Positions 17,788 through 27,804 of a stretch of DNA of 64,000 nucleotides are shown in pieces; positions within the stretch are counted from its first letter, which is position 1, and the number at the start of each line of letters is the position of its first letter. This DNA comes from JAPHTQ01 sp050287105. Its GTDB lineage: Bacteria > Pseudomonadota > Gammaproteobacteria > Thiohalomonadales > Thiohalomonadaceae. Location of the stretch: NCBI GenBank assembly GCA_050287105.1, contig JBNKBG010000001.1:6094-70093 (forward strand), written 5' to 3'. Position numbers and translations under genes: made by a program. The notes below the pieces were generated by a model that saw only the letters and a list, made by a program, of their open reading frames with translations, was not told the origin of the DNA and searched no databases.

Positions 17788-19023
17788 TTAGAAATTACCC
17801 TGAAACCAGCTCTTCATTCGTTGCATCACGCTTTTCATTCCGCCCGCCCCGCCGAGTTCACTCAGCCCCTGGCCGCGATTGTGCTGACCGAACAGCAACA
17901 GACCGACCCCGGTGGCGTAAATAGGATTGCGTACCACATCGACCAGGCCACTGACCCCCTGCGGTACACCCAGGCGCACCGGCATATGGAAGATCTCCTC
18001 GGCCAGATCGACAGCGCCCTCCATCTTTGAGGTACCGCCGGTGAGCACGATGCCCGCGGCGCAGATATCCTCGAAGCCGCTACGCCGCAGTTCCGCCTGA
18101 ACCAGGGTGAACAGCTCCTCGTATCGGGGCTCAACGACCTCGGCCAGGGTTTGCCGCGCCAGGCGGCGTGGTGGACGCTCGCCTACGCTGGGCACTTCGA
18201 TGGTCTCGTCCGCATTGGCCAGCTGAGTCAGGGCACAGGCGTACTTGATCTTGATGTCTTCGGCGTTCTGGGTCGGGGTGCGCATCGCCACGGCGATGTC
18301 ATTGGTCACCTGATCCCCGGCGATAGGAATCACCGCGGTATGACGGATTGCCCCTTCGCTGAACACCGCAATATCGGTGGTACCACCGCCGATATCGACC
18401 AGACAGACACCCAATTCCTTCTCGTCTTCACTCAACACCGCATAACTGGAAGCCAGTTGTTCCAGAATGATGTCGTCCACATCAAGGCCGCAGCGACGTA
18501 CACACTTGATGATGTTCTGGGCCGCGCTGACCGCACCGGTAACCAGATGCACCTTGGCTTCAAGACGCACACCAGACATGCCCACCGGCTCCCGGATCCC
18601 TTCCTGATTGTCGATAATGAATTCCTGCGGCAGTACGTGCAGGATTTGCTGGTCAGCGGGAATAGCCACAGCGCGCGCCGCATCGATCACCCGATCCACA
18701 TCACTATGAGTCACCTCCTTCTCACGGATGGCGACAATGCCGTGGGAGTTAATGCTCTTGATATGGCTACCGGCGATCCCCGCGTAGACCGAGTGGATTT
18801 GGCAACCCGCCATCAACTCCGCCTCTTCCACCGCACGCTGGATCGACTGCACCGTCGACTCGATATTGACCACCACCCCCTTCTTCAGACCACGCGATGG
18901 GTGTGAACCGATACCGATGATGTCGACTCCGCTTTCATCATTCATTTCACCGACAATCGCCACCACCTTGGAGGTGCCGATATCGAGGGCGACAATTAAT
19001 CTCTTTTCCAGTTTTTTCGACAT
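17788..19023 (-). CDS. ftsA: Cell division protein FtsA
   Basis: A 411-residue actin-like ATPase that tethers FtsZ to the inner membrane. Phosphate-binding motifs of the actin/Hsp70 fold are visible: VALDIGTSKVVAIV near residues 10-23, LVDIGGGTTDIAVF near the middle and IVLTGGTSKMEG near 325. The C-terminal amphipathic helix VMQRMKSWFQGNF is the membrane-targeting sequence. It follows ftsQ by 18 bp in the conserved ftsQ-ftsA-ftsZ order. Confidence 0.98.
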   Translation of the reverse strand: MSKKLEKRLIVALDIGTSKVVAIVGEMNDESGVDIIGIGSHPSRGLKKGVVVNIESTVQSIQRAVEEAELMAGCQIHSVYAGIAGSHIKSINSHGIVAIREKEVTHSDVDRVIDAARAVAIPADQQILHVLPQEFIIDNQEGIREPVGMSGVRLEAKVHLVTGAVSAAQNIIKCVRRCGLDVDDIILEQLASSYAVLSEDEKELGVCLVDIGGGTTDIAVFSEGAIRHTAVIPIAGDQVTNDIAVAMRTPTQNAEDIKIKYACALTQLANADETIEVPSVGERPPRRLARQTLAEVVEPRYEELFTLVQAELRRSGFEDICAAGIVLTGGTSKMEGAVDLAEEIFHMPVRLGVPQGVSGLVDVVRNPIYATGVGLLLFGQHNRGQGLSELGGAGGMKSVMQRMKSWFQGNF

Positions 19024-19041
19024 TTCCTCATTCCCTCCGGG

Positions 19042-19800
19042 CTAAGCCGCGGCCTGTTCACCTTCACGCCAGCGGACGGCAAAGCCGTTGGTATAACGCA
19101 AATCGACGCTATCTATCTTTTTCAGTTTTGCCTTCAACACCTGAGCAAAAACACGCACAAACCTTAACAATCTCGTATGCATATCCCTGCGTCCCAGACG
19201 CAGCAGCAGACCATCCTCGAAATTCAGACTCCAGGCACGACGCTCATTCATGGTCAGGTGCGAAATCCGCAGACCTAACGGCGCCAACATTCCCTGCATC
19301 GCCTGATACTCCTTCATCAACACCTTCTCGCTTTGCGCCGGTCCTCGCAGCAGCGGCAGGGAATCCCACTGCTGCATATCTGCCGGTACAAACACCTCAC
19401 CCTGCGCATTCAGCAAACCACCGTTGCTCCAGCGGGCAACCGCTTTCTGTTCAGTCACCCTCACCACCAGCAGGTCCGGCCACTCACGTCGTACCGAGGC
19501 CGACGCCACCCAGGGCAACGCCTCTAACTCCTTGCAAATCACTTCCACATCAACGGCCATGAAACCGTCCGTGACATGCGGCCGCACCGCATTGCGTATG
19601 TCGTCCTGAGTCAACTGCTTCAGCGAACTCTCGATGCGAATGGTCGTCAGCGGCAGGGTTGTCGGATCGACCAACTGTTGTAATAACCAGTAGCCAACGG
19701 CGACCACGGCGATAACCGGCAATAGTGCCAGAGGCCATCGCGGCAGGGGCTTGCGCACTTTCACCCCTCTGCGGGTTGCACCTTTAGCCGGCTTTGCCAT
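19042..19800 (-). CDS. ftsQ: Cell division protein FtsQ
   Basis: A 252-residue bitopic inner-membrane division protein. A basic N-terminal tail (MAKPAKGATRRGVKVRKPLP) is followed by one transmembrane helix near residues 22-44, then the POTRA domain (TTIRIESSLKQLTQDDIRNAV onward) and the FtsQ C-terminal domain. It links early cytoplasmic and late periplasmic divisome proteins through FtsL/FtsB. The ATG at 19800 is preferred over a longer frame to 19866, giving a 17-bp overlap with ddlB and a normal N terminus. Confidence 0.95.
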   Translation of the reverse strand: MAKPAKGATRRGVKVRKPLPRWPLALLPVIAVVAVGYWLLQQLVDPTTLPLTTIRIESSLKQLTQDDIRNAVRPHVTDGFMAVDVEVICKELEALPWVASASVRREWPDLLVVRVTEQKAVARWSNGGLLNAQGEVFVPADMQQWDSLPLLRGPAQSEKVLMKEYQAMQGMLAPLGLRISHLTMNERRAWSLNFEDGLLLRLGRRDMHTRLLRFVRVFAQVLKAKLKKIDSVDLRYTNGFAVRWREGEQAAA

Positions 19801-20734
19801 GCGCCTCCCCCATGCTCCCTTCGAGGATCCGCCAGACCAGATCCTCAATCCCGATCCCGGCAACACGTGCCGCCATCGGTACCAGACTGTGATCGGTCAT
19901 ACCCGGCAGGGTGTTAGCCTCCAGCAGGTAAGCCTTGCCCTGCTCATCAAGCAAAATGTCGATACGCCCCCAACCGCGGCAACCCAGGGCAGCAAAGGCA
20001 TTGAGCGCCAACTGCTGCATCTCCCGGGTTTTCTCCTCGCCAAGATCAGCAGGACAAAGGTATTCGGTTTCGTCACCCAGATATTTGGCCTCGTAGTCGT
20101 AGAACTCCGCCTTAGGCACGATCTTCACCACTGGCAACGCCTCGCCATCAAGGATCGCCACGGTGTACTCACCACCACCGAGGTACTGCTCAGCCAGCAC
20201 CAGGGAATCGTGTTGCGCCGCCCTGGTGTAGGCCGCCGCCAGTTCACCTGGCTTCGTCACCTTGCTGATGCCCACGCTGGAACCTTCCCGCGCCGGTTTA
20301 ACGAACAGCGGCAGGCCAAGCTGTTTTTCCACCGCAGCCAGATCGCTCTTCTCATCCAGAACCACACAGGCCGGTACCGGCAACTCGAGACTCTGCCACA
20401 GCAATTTGCAGCGCCACTTATCCATACCCAGTGCCGATGCCAGCACGCCGCTACCGGTATAGGGCACACTCAGCAGTTCCAACGCCCCCTGCATAGTGCC
20501 GTCCTCACCGCCGCGACCATGCAGCATGATGAAGCAGCGATCGAAACCACCCGCCTGTAACTGCTGCAATACATCGCTGCCGACGTCGACAGGATGGACA
20601 TCCACGCCTCTTGCCTGCAGCGCCGCCAACACCGTCGCGCCGCTCTTCAACGACACCTCGCGCTCGGCGGAGGTACCGCCCAACAGCAGGGCCACCTTGC
20701 CGAATTGCGCCGGGTCGGTGATAGCTGATCTCAT
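19784..20734 (-). CDS. ddlB: D-alanine--D-alanine ligase
   Basis: A 316-residue ATP-grasp ligase that joins two D-alanines for the peptidoglycan stem. Motifs seen include LLGGTSAEREVSLKSG near the N terminus, the HGRGGEDGTMQG loop, FVKPAREGSSVGISKV for ATP binding, RIDILLDEQGKAYLLEANTLPGMTDHSL with metal ligands, and SLVPMAAR at the end. Its start overlaps the murB stop by four bases (ATGA), so the two are translationally coupled. Confidence 0.97.
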   Translation of the reverse strand: MRSAITDPAQFGKVALLLGGTSAEREVSLKSGATVLAALQARGVDVHPVDVGSDVLQQLQAGGFDRCFIMLHGRGGEDGTMQGALELLSVPYTGSGVLASALGMDKWRCKLLWQSLELPVPACVVLDEKSDLAAVEKQLGLPLFVKPAREGSSVGISKVTKPGELAAAYTRAAQHDSLVLAEQYLGGGEYTVAILDGEALPVVKIVPKAEFYDYEAKYLGDETEYLCPADLGEEKTREMQQLALNAFAALGCRGWGRIDILLDEQGKAYLLEANTLPGMTDHSLVPMAARVAGIGIEDLVWRILEGSMGEAHGKAG

Positions 20735-21642
20735 GCTGCGCTCCCCGTTCTTTCACCGATGATGTGCACTTCGCGCTGCAGACGAATGCCGTGCTTATGT
20801 TCCACTTCGTTCTGTACCAGATCGATCAAGGCTTCGATCTCGGTCGCCGTTGCGTTACCGCTGTTGACGATAAAGTTGGCGTGTTTTTCCGAGACACAGG
20901 CGCCGCCGATGCAGCGTCCTTTCAAACCGGCGCTATCGATCAGACGTGCCGCATAATCCCCTTCCGGATTGCGGAACACGGATCCGGCATTGGGTAGTCG
21001 GGTCGGCTGACTCGCACCGCGTATTTCCAGCAACTCCCGTATACGACTCTGTAACTGCTCGGGATCGCCCGGTGCCATTTTCATCTGCGCGGCAACAAAC
21101 CACTCACCTAGCGGAGCCTCCACATGGCGATAACCGACGCGATATTCGCTCGGACTGCGGGTACGCAACACGCCCATGTGATCCACAGTTTCCAGCTGTT
21201 CCACCAGTTGCCAGGTCTCGCTGCCGAAACAACCGGCATTCATGCGTAACGCGCCGCCCATAGTGCCGGGGATACCACAAAGAAATTCAGCACCCGCCAG
21301 ACCCTCACGGGCACAGAAACGGGCAACCAGGGCACAGGAGACACCGCTCTCGACCCGTATCCGGTTTTCATCCAGCCGGGTCATCTCATTCAATACACCA
21401 CTGGTGGCGATCACCGTGCCGCCGACACCGCTCTCACGCACCAGCAGATTGCTACCGAGACCGATCCAGTAGAGCGGTTCGTCTTCCGGTAGACGCCGAA
21501 TAAATTCCACCAGATCATCCAGATCGGCAGGACGGTAGTAACGTCGTGCAGGACCACCGACACGCCAAGTGGTGTGACGCGACATCGGTTCGTTCTCTCT
21601 CAACTCACCGCGCAACGGTTGTATCTTGCGCATGGTCATCAT
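20731..21642 (-). CDS. murB: UDP-N-acetylenolpyruvoylglucosamine reductase
   Basis: A 303-residue FAD-dependent reductase that converts UDP-GlcNAc-enolpyruvate to UDP-MurNAc. FAD-domain motifs are visible: MSRHTTWRVGGPARRYY, then GLGSNLLV, and IPGTMGGALRMNAGCFG. The catalytic serine region is PNAGSVFRNPEGDYAARLID, with GLKGRCIGGACVSEKHANFIVN near the C terminus. This is the shorter type without the extra E. coli-type insertion. It overlaps murC by four bases and ddlB by four bases. Confidence 0.97.
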   Translation of the reverse strand: MMTMRKIQPLRGELRENEPMSRHTTWRVGGPARRYYRPADLDDLVEFIRRLPEDEPLYWIGLGSNLLVRESGVGGTVIATSGVLNEMTRLDENRIRVESGVSCALVARFCAREGLAGAEFLCGIPGTMGGALRMNAGCFGSETWQLVEQLETVDHMGVLRTRSPSEYRVGYRHVEAPLGEWFVAAQMKMAPGDPEQLQSRIRELLEIRGASQPTRLPNAGSVFRNPEGDYAARLIDSAGLKGRCIGGACVSEKHANFIVNSGNATATEIEALIDLVQNEVEHKHGIRLQREVHIIGERTGSAA

Positions 21643-23075
21643 GCGGAACCCTCCAGTTCGACCGGCAGGCGCTGGGCAATCGCACCAATGTCGCCTGCTC
21701 CCATGGTCAACAACACATCACCTTCCTGCAGCACACCGTTGAGGGTCTCGACCAGTTCGCCGTGCTCACTGATAAAGACCGGGTCGACCTTGCCGCGGGC
21801 GCGAATCGCACGACACAGGGTACGGCTGTCGGCACCGGGTACCGGCTCCTCACCCGCCGCATAGACCTCCAGCACCAGCAGCGCATCGGGCTCGGAGAGC
21901 ACCTCGGTAAAATCCTCGAAGAGATCACGGGTGCGGCTGTAACGGTGCGGCTGGAACAGCACCACCAGACGACGATCCGGCCAGGCACCACGCGCCGCCG
22001 CCAGGGTGGCCGCCACTTCCCGCGGGTGGTGACCGTAGTCGTCCACCAGCGTCACCCTGCCGTTGCGGGTTTCGACCTCGCCACCGATCTGGAAGCGACG
22101 CCCGATGCCCTGGAACTTGTCCAGCGCCGCGATGATCGCCTCATCACTGATCCCCAGATCGCTGGCCACGGCAATGGCCGCTAGAGCGTTGAGCACGTTG
22201 TGCCGCCCCGGCATGTTGAGGGTGACCTGCAGTCTCTTTTCCATCCCGACACGGGAAACGGAAAAGCGGGTGCGAAGACCCTCGTAATGGATCTCGGTAG
22301 CGCGGATATCCGCCTCTTCGCTGATGCCGTAGGTCACAACCCGACGGGTGACGCTGGGCAAAATGTTGCGCACCTCTTCATCATCCAGGCAAAGCACCGC
22401 CAGCCCATAGAAGGGGAGGTTGTGCAGGAATTCGATAAAGGTCTGACGCAGGCGGTTGAAGTCCCCGCCATAGGTGGCCATGTGATCCGCATCGATGTTG
22501 GTGACGATCGCGGTCATCGGTTGCAGGTGGAGGAACGAGGCATCGCTCTCATCCGCCTCGGCGACCAGGAAGTGTCCACCGCCAAGGCGGGCGTTGGTAC
22601 CGGCGCTGTTGAGACGGCCACCGATGACAAAGGTCGGGTCGAGCCCACCCTCGGCCATTAAACTGGCGGTCAGGCTGGTGGTAGTGGTCTTGCCGTGGGT
22701 ACCGGCAACCGCGATACCGTGACGGAAGCGCATCAGCTCCGCCAGCATCTCGGCACGAGGTACCACCGGAATGCGCGCCTCGCGTGCCGCCTGTACTTCA
22801 GGGTTGCTCTCCTTCACTGCCGAGGAGATCACCACCACGTCACAGCCTTCGATATTCTCAGCCGCGTGGCCGATGTGGACCACTGCACCCGCCTCCGCCA
22901 GATGGCGAGTCACCGGGTTCTGTTTCAGGTCGGAGCCACTCACCGCATAACCAAGATTGAGCAACACCTCGGCAATACCACCCATGCCGGAGCCGCCGAT
23001 ACCCACCATATAGATATGGCGGATGCGCCCCATGACGTTCTTACCCGCTAATTCCACCGGGGTACCCTTGATCAT
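21639..23075 (-). CDS. murC: UDP-N-acetylmuramate--L-alanine ligase
   Basis: A 478-residue Mur ligase that adds L-alanine to UDP-MurNAc with ATP. The Rossmann-like IYMVGIGGSGMGGIAEVL lies near residues 20-37, and the ATP-binding GTHGKTTTTSL near 120. The central-domain segment VAEADESDASFL and the C-terminal VDDYGHHPREVAATLAAAR are characteristic of MurC. It is coupled to both murG upstream and murB downstream by four-base overlaps. Confidence 0.97.
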   Translation of the reverse strand: MIKGTPVELAGKNVMGRIRHIYMVGIGGSGMGGIAEVLLNLGYAVSGSDLKQNPVTRHLAEAGAVVHIGHAAENIEGCDVVVISSAVKESNPEVQAAREARIPVVPRAEMLAELMRFRHGIAVAGTHGKTTTTSLTASLMAEGGLDPTFVIGGRLNSAGTNARLGGGHFLVAEADESDASFLHLQPMTAIVTNIDADHMATYGGDFNRLRQTFIEFLHNLPFYGLAVLCLDDEEVRNILPSVTRRVVTYGISEEADIRATEIHYEGLRTRFSVSRVGMEKRLQVTLNMPGRHNVLNALAAIAVASDLGISDEAIIAALDKFQGIGRRFQIGGEVETRNGRVTLVDDYGHHPREVAATLAAARGAWPDRRLVVLFQPHRYSRTRDLFEDFTEVLSEPDALLVLEVYAAGEEPVPGADSRTLCRAIRARGKVDPVFISEHGELVETLNGVLQEGDVLLTMGAGDIGAIAQRLPVELEGSA

Positions 23076-24175
23076 GCCGCTCTCTCCTCGATGGCCGCCT
23101 CAAGACAGGCCGTCACTACATCGTTGGTCGCTTCAGGACGGGCCAGCTTGCGCGCCCTGTTAGCCATCGCGCACAGCTTCTCCCGTCCCCTTGCCGGTTC
23201 GGCGCAGAATTCGCGCAACATCCCGGCCAGTTTCTCCTCATCCAATGTGCTCTGTTGCACCAGTAGTGCGGCACCCTCGTCGGCCAGGTAACGGCCATTG
23301 GCGCTCTGATGGTCATCCACCGCAAAGGGGAACGGCACCAGCACAGCGGGCACGCCGGCAATCGCCAGTTCGCTCACAGTCAACGCACCGGAGCGACACA
23401 GCACCAGATCGGCCCACTCATACATCGCCGCCATATCGTCGATAAAGGGCAACAACTCCGCGCTCACCCCCGCCTCGGCATAACTCGCCTCGGTGGTCTG
23501 CAGATGCTTCTTTCCGGTCTGGTGGCGCACCTGCGGCCGAATGGCCTCGGGCAGCAGCGCCAGCGCCTTCGGCAAAGTCTGGTTAAACACCATCGCACCA
23601 AGAGAGCCGCCGAGAACGAAAAGGCGAATCGGCCCGTTGTGTTCGGCATAGCGGGCATCCGGCTCCGCCACCTGCATGATGTCGCTGCGCACCGGGTTGC
23701 CAGTGAAGCGCACATGACCGCCGCTGAAGGTATCGGGGAAGGCCTCCAGCACCGTCAGCGCAAGATGGGAGAGCAGGCGATTGGTTAAACCGGCGATGGC
23801 GTTCTGTTCGTGGATCACCAGCGGCCGCCCGGAGAGACGGGCGGCGACACCGCCGGGGCCAGTGACGAAACCGCCCATCCCCAGCACCAGTGCCGGACGA
23901 CGACGACGCAGGACAGAAAGTGCCTGAAACAGCGCCACACTGAGTCGCCACGGTGCCAGTAACCAACCAGCCAGACCCTTGCCACGCAATCCGGCGATGC
24001 TGATGTAGTCGATGGGAAATCCGGCCTGTGGCACCAGTTCCGCCTCCAGACCACGCTGGGTACCGAGCCAGCTCACCTCGTGACCACGCTGGCGCAGTTC
24101 ACGCGCCACTGCCAGCGCCGGGAAGACATGTCCGCCGGTGCCGCCCGCCATGATCAGGATGCGTAGTCCGCTCAT
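23072..24175 (-). CDS. murG: Undecaprenyldiphospho-muramoylpentapeptide beta-N-acetylglucosaminyltransferase
   Basis: A 367-residue GT28 glycosyltransferase that adds GlcNAc to lipid I on the cytoplasmic face, forming lipid II. The donor/acceptor loops are seen as MAGGTGGHVFPALAVA near the N terminus, GMGGFVTGPGGVAA, IHEQNAIAGLTNRLLS, and FVLGGSLGA in the C-terminal half. The ATG at 24175 is chosen because it forms an ATGA overlap with ftsW; a longer frame to 24253 lacks the normal N terminus. Confidence 0.97.
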   Translation of the reverse strand: MSGLRILIMAGGTGGHVFPALAVARELRQRGHEVSWLGTQRGLEAELVPQAGFPIDYISIAGLRGKGLAGWLLAPWRLSVALFQALSVLRRRRPALVLGMGGFVTGPGGVAARLSGRPLVIHEQNAIAGLTNRLLSHLALTVLEAFPDTFSGGHVRFTGNPVRSDIMQVAEPDARYAEHNGPIRLFVLGGSLGAMVFNQTLPKALALLPEAIRPQVRHQTGKKHLQTTEASYAEAGVSAELLPFIDDMAAMYEWADLVLCRSGALTVSELAIAGVPAVLVPFPFAVDDHQSANGRYLADEGAALLVQQSTLDEEKLAGMLREFCAEPARGREKLCAMANRARKLARPEATNDVVTACLEAAIEERAA

Positions 24176-25350
24176 GCCCGCACCCTCCTTACCGCGCCCG
24201 CGTGTTGCGGGGTCTCCAGTGCCACTCGCTGCACCAGTGCCAGAGCGACACACATCACCAGCATACTGCTGCCGCCGTAGCTCATCAGCGGCAGGGTCAG
24301 CCCCTTGGTTGGCAGCAGGCCCATGTTTACACCCATATTGATAAAGGCCTGCAGGGCGAACATAAAACCGATGCCGTAGCAGAGGTAACCGGCGAAGGGC
24401 ATACCCGCCACGTCAGCATTGCGTGCGATGCGAAAGATACGGCTCACAACCACCACAAAGAGCATCACCACCAGACTGCCACCCACCATGCCCAGCTCTT
24501 CCACCAGCACGGCATAGACAAAATCGGTATGTGCCTCCGGCAGGTAGAACAGCTTCTGCACGCTGCCACCGAGCCCGACGCCAAACCACTCACCGCGACC
24601 GAAGGCGATCAACGCCTGGGTCAACTGGAAACCACTATTGAACGGATCGGCCCAGGGATTGAGGAAGGCGGTCAGGCGTTCCATTCGATAGGGGGCGGAG
24701 ATCGCCAGCAACGCCACCGAGCCGATCGACATCATGATCAGCACCCCAAACAGCCACACCCGCACCCCACCGAGGAACATCATTCCCAGCACCGTGGCAC
24801 CGAGGATCACCGCGGTACCGAAGTCAGGCTCGGCCAGCAGCAGGATCCCCATCAGCAGCACCAGCGACATCGGCTTGAGGAACCCGGCGACGCTGTTGCG
24901 CACCTCGTCGCCACGGCGTACCAGATAACCGCCCAGATAGATGATCATCGCCAGCTTGGCCACTTCAGATACCTGCAGGGTGAACGGCCCCAGCGCCAGC
25001 CAGCGGGTACTGCCGTTGACCGTGCGGCCGATACCCGGCAGCAGCACCAGCAACAGCAGCACGATGGAGACCAGCAACAGCACCGGCCCGCTACGCTCCC
25101 AGAACTGCAGTGGCAGTTGCCAGACAACCAGGGCCAGGGCGATACCCAGCCCCGCATAGAGTCCCTGACGCACGATGAAATAGGTGGGATCGCCGACACG
25201 ACTGTCGGCAATAGTCACCGAGGCGGAGGCGATCATCACCAGGCCGAGCGCCAGCAGGGTTAGCGCCGCGATCAGCAGTGGCCAGTCAACGGCGCGGTTC
25301 TGCGTGCGTTTGGCCTCGTGGATAACGGGTAGGATCGCGGCCCAGCTCAT
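24172..25350 (-). CDS. ftsW: Peptidoglycan glycosyltransferase FtsW
   Basis: A 392-residue SEDS-family membrane enzyme that polymerises lipid II into glycan strands at the septum together with FtsI. About ten hydrophobic helices are visible from residue 23 on. Family motifs include GINRWLALGPFTLQ-like GSTRWLALGPFTLQVSEVAKL, HTDFVYAVLVEELGMVGG, and the C-terminal GLLPTKGLTLPLMSYGGSS. The N-terminal 20 residues are hydrophilic, as usual. It overlaps murD and murG by four bases each. Confidence 0.97.
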   Translation of the reverse strand: MSWAAILPVIHEAKRTQNRAVDWPLLIAALTLLALGLVMIASASVTIADSRVGDPTYFIVRQGLYAGLGIALALVVWQLPLQFWERSGPVLLLVSIVLLLLVLLPGIGRTVNGSTRWLALGPFTLQVSEVAKLAMIIYLGGYLVRRGDEVRNSVAGFLKPMSLVLLMGILLLAEPDFGTAVILGATVLGMMFLGGVRVWLFGVLIMMSIGSVALLAISAPYRMERLTAFLNPWADPFNSGFQLTQALIAFGRGEWFGVGLGGSVQKLFYLPEAHTDFVYAVLVEELGMVGGSLVVMLFVVVVSRIFRIARNADVAGMPFAGYLCYGIGFMFALQAFINMGVNMGLLPTKGLTLPLMSYGGSSMLVMCVALALVQRVALETPQHAGAVRRVRA

Positions 25351-26714
25351 GCCACCCTCCCCTTCACCGCGGCAACAAAGGCATCGCCCCGGGCGGCGTA
25401 ATTACTGAACATATCGAAGCTGGCGCAGGCCGGTGAGAGCAGCACGCTATCGCCGGACTGGGCGGCCTTCGCCGCACGTTTCACCGCCTGCTTCATGTCT
25501 TTGGCGTGTTCGATAGGCGCCGCGCCTTCGATGGCCCGTTCGATCAGGGCGGCATCCTCGCCGATCAGCACCACCGCACGGGCACGCTCTGCCACCGCCT
25601 CACGCAGCGGCGCGAAATCCTGTCCCTTGCCCTGACCACCGGCGATCAGCACCACCTTCTCACCGGGCATTCCGGCCAGCGCGGCCAGGGTGGCACCGAC
25701 ATTGGTGCCCTTGGAATCTTCGTAGTAATTCACGCCGTCGATCTCGGCGACCCACTGACAGCGGTGCGGCAGGCCGGGGAATTCACGCAGGGTTTGCAGC
25801 ATGGCGGGCATTGCCAGTCCAGCGGCGTTACCGAGGGCCAGCGCCGCCAGGGCATTGGCCTGGTTGTGACGGCCCGGCATGCGCATTTCGCTGGCGGCCA
25901 TCAGCGCTTCACTGCCACGGACCAGCCAGTCGACGCCGTCGATCCGGCGCAGGCCGAAATCGCTTTCTGTCGCCGGTTCGCCGAGACAGAAACGCACCAC
26001 CTCACGATCGGGCAGCACCATCGCCGCCACCCGCGGATCGTCGGCATTGATCACCATCACCCCGTCACCGGCGTAGATGCCGGATTTGATCGCGGCGTAG
26101 TTCTCCATGGTCAGGTGACGATCCAGGTGATCGTCGCTAAGGTTCAGCACCACCGCGGCGCGGCAGTTGAGGGATCGAGTCACCTCCAACTGGAAGCTGG
26201 AGAGCTCCATTACATAAAGGTCCGGTGTCTCTTCATCCAGCAGTTCCAGCGCCGGGGTACCGATGTTGCCGCCGACCAGCACCTTCTTGCCCGCGGCACG
26301 GGCCATCTCGCCCAGCAGCGCGGTCACGGTGCTCTTGCCGTTGGAACCGGTGATCGCCACGACCGGCGCCTGGGCCTGACGGGCAAACAGTTCGATATCT
26401 CCCAACACCTCGATCCCCGCCGCGGCGGCGGCGCTGATGGCCGGTTCCTGCGGGGCGACGCCGGGGCTGAGTAGCAATCGTGCCGCGTGGAGGAACAGAT
26501 CTTCGTTGAACTCACCGAGCCACACCGACACCTGCGGAAACTCACGGCGCAGCTCTTCCAGACCCGGCGGATGGGCACGATTGTCGGCCACGGCGAACGG
26601 CTCGCCGAGCGCGGCAAGGAAACGGGCGCAGGCAAGCCCGGTCTGTCCCAGACCGACCACCAGGGTTAACCCCTCAGCCGCGTTTGTCTTTGCCATGTTC
26701 ATCGCCAGCGCCAT
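25347..26714 (-). CDS. murD: UDP-N-acetylmuramoylalanine--D-glutamate ligase
   Basis: A 455-residue Mur ligase adding D-glutamate to UDP-MurNAc-L-Ala. Visible are the N-terminal VVGLGQTGLACARFL, ATP-binding ITGSNGKSTVTALLGEM near residue 120, ELSSFQLE, NLSDDHLDRH, and the C-terminal NYYEDSKGTNVGATLAAL. Three possible starts exist (26714, 26702 and 26696); AAGGCGAG just upstream supports 26714. It overlaps ftsW by four bases and follows mraY by six. Confidence 0.96.
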   Translation of the reverse strand: MALAMNMAKTNAAEGLTLVVGLGQTGLACARFLAALGEPFAVADNRAHPPGLEELRREFPQVSVWLGEFNEDLFLHAARLLLSPGVAPQEPAISAAAAAGIEVLGDIELFARQAQAPVVAITGSNGKSTVTALLGEMARAAGKKVLVGGNIGTPALELLDEETPDLYVMELSSFQLEVTRSLNCRAAVVLNLSDDHLDRHLTMENYAAIKSGIYAGDGVMVINADDPRVAAMVLPDREVVRFCLGEPATESDFGLRRIDGVDWLVRGSEALMAASEMRMPGRHNQANALAALALGNAAGLAMPAMLQTLREFPGLPHRCQWVAEIDGVNYYEDSKGTNVGATLAALAGMPGEKVVLIAGGQGKGQDFAPLREAVAERARAVVLIGEDAALIERAIEGAAPIEHAKDMKQAVKRAAKAAQSGDSVLLSPACASFDMFSNYAARGDAFVAAVKGRVA

Positions 26715-26720
26715 CTCGCC

Positions 26721-27803
26721 TTAACGAAGCTTCAAAGTGGAAAGACCGATCAGCACCAGAATGACGGTGATGATCCAGAAACGGACAATGACCCGCGGTT
26801 CGGGCCAGCCCTTCAATTCAAAGTGGTGATGCAGCGGTGCCATGCGGAAGATGCGCCGCCCGGTCAGCTTGAACGAGGCGACCTGCAGAATGACCGAGAC
26901 GGTCTCCATGACGAAGACCCCGCCCATGATCAGCAGTACCAGTTCCTGGCGCACCACCACCGCGATCACACCCAGCGCCGCGCCGAGACCCAGAGCGCCC
27001 ACGTCGCCCATGAAGACCTGTGCCGGATAGGTGTTGAACCAGAGGAAACCGAGTCCGGCACCGACGATGGCGCCGCAGAAGATCACCACCTCGCCCACAC
27101 CGGGGATGTAGGGAATGCCGAGATAACCGGCGAAATTGACGTTACCGGTGAGGTAGGCGAAGAGTCCCAGCGCACCGCCGACCATGACCGTCGGCAGGAT
27201 CGCCAGACCGTCCAGGCCATCGGTCAGGTTGACCGCGTTGCTGGAGCCGACGATGACGAAGTAGGTCAGCACCACGAACATCCCACCCATCGGCAACGCG
27301 ACAGTCTTAAAGAAGGGTACGATCAGTTCCAGCTCAGACGGGACCTTGGCGGTATAGAAGAGGAAGAACGCTGCGCCGAGACCGACGATAGTCTGCAACA
27401 GATATTTATGTTTCGCCCGCAGCCCCTGCGACTGCTTCTTGATCAATTTTTTGTAGTCATCCATCCAGCCGATAGCACCGAACAGCAGGGTCACTGCCAT
27501 CACCACCCAGATGTAGCGATTGGAGAGGTCGGCCCAAAGCAGCGTGCTGACGGCGATAGCGGCGAGGATCAACGCCCCGCCCATGGTCGGGGTACCCGCC
27601 TTGGAGAGGTGACTCTGCGGACCATCGTCGCGCACGAACTGGCCCACCTGGTGATGGCTCAATCTGCGGATGATGGTGGGCCCAAGCAGCAGCGAGATCG
27701 CCAATGCGCTGAGGGCACCAAGAATGGCGCGCAGGGTCAGATACTGGAATACATTGAATGCACTGTAGAACTGGCTCAGGTATTCAGTCAGATAGAGCAA
27801 CAT
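26721..27803 (-). CDS. mraY: Phospho-N-acetylmuramoyl-pentapeptide-transferase
   Basis: A 360-residue polytopic enzyme that transfers phospho-MurNAc-pentapeptide to undecaprenyl phosphate, giving lipid I. Catalytic motifs are clear: GWMDDYKK with the DD pair, NAVNLTDGLDGLA, and FMGDVGALGLGAALG; the loop MAPLHHHFELKGWPEPRVIVRFW closes the protein. About ten membrane helices are evident. The ATG at 27803 gives exactly the E. coli length and lies next to the murF stop. Confidence 0.97.
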   Translation of the reverse strand: MLLYLTEYLSQFYSAFNVFQYLTLRAILGALSALAISLLLGPTIIRRLSHHQVGQFVRDDGPQSHLSKAGTPTMGGALILAAIAVSTLLWADLSNRYIWVVMAVTLLFGAIGWMDDYKKLIKKQSQGLRAKHKYLLQTIVGLGAAFFLFYTAKVPSELELIVPFFKTVALPMGGMFVVLTYFVIVGSSNAVNLTDGLDGLAILPTVMVGGALGLFAYLTGNVNFAGYLGIPYIPGVGEVVIFCGAIVGAGLGFLWFNTYPAQVFMGDVGALGLGAALGVIAVVVRQELVLLIMGGVFVMETVSVILQVASFKLTGRRIFRMAPLHHHFELKGWPEPRVIVRFWIITVILVLIGLSTLKLR

Positions 27804-27804
27804 G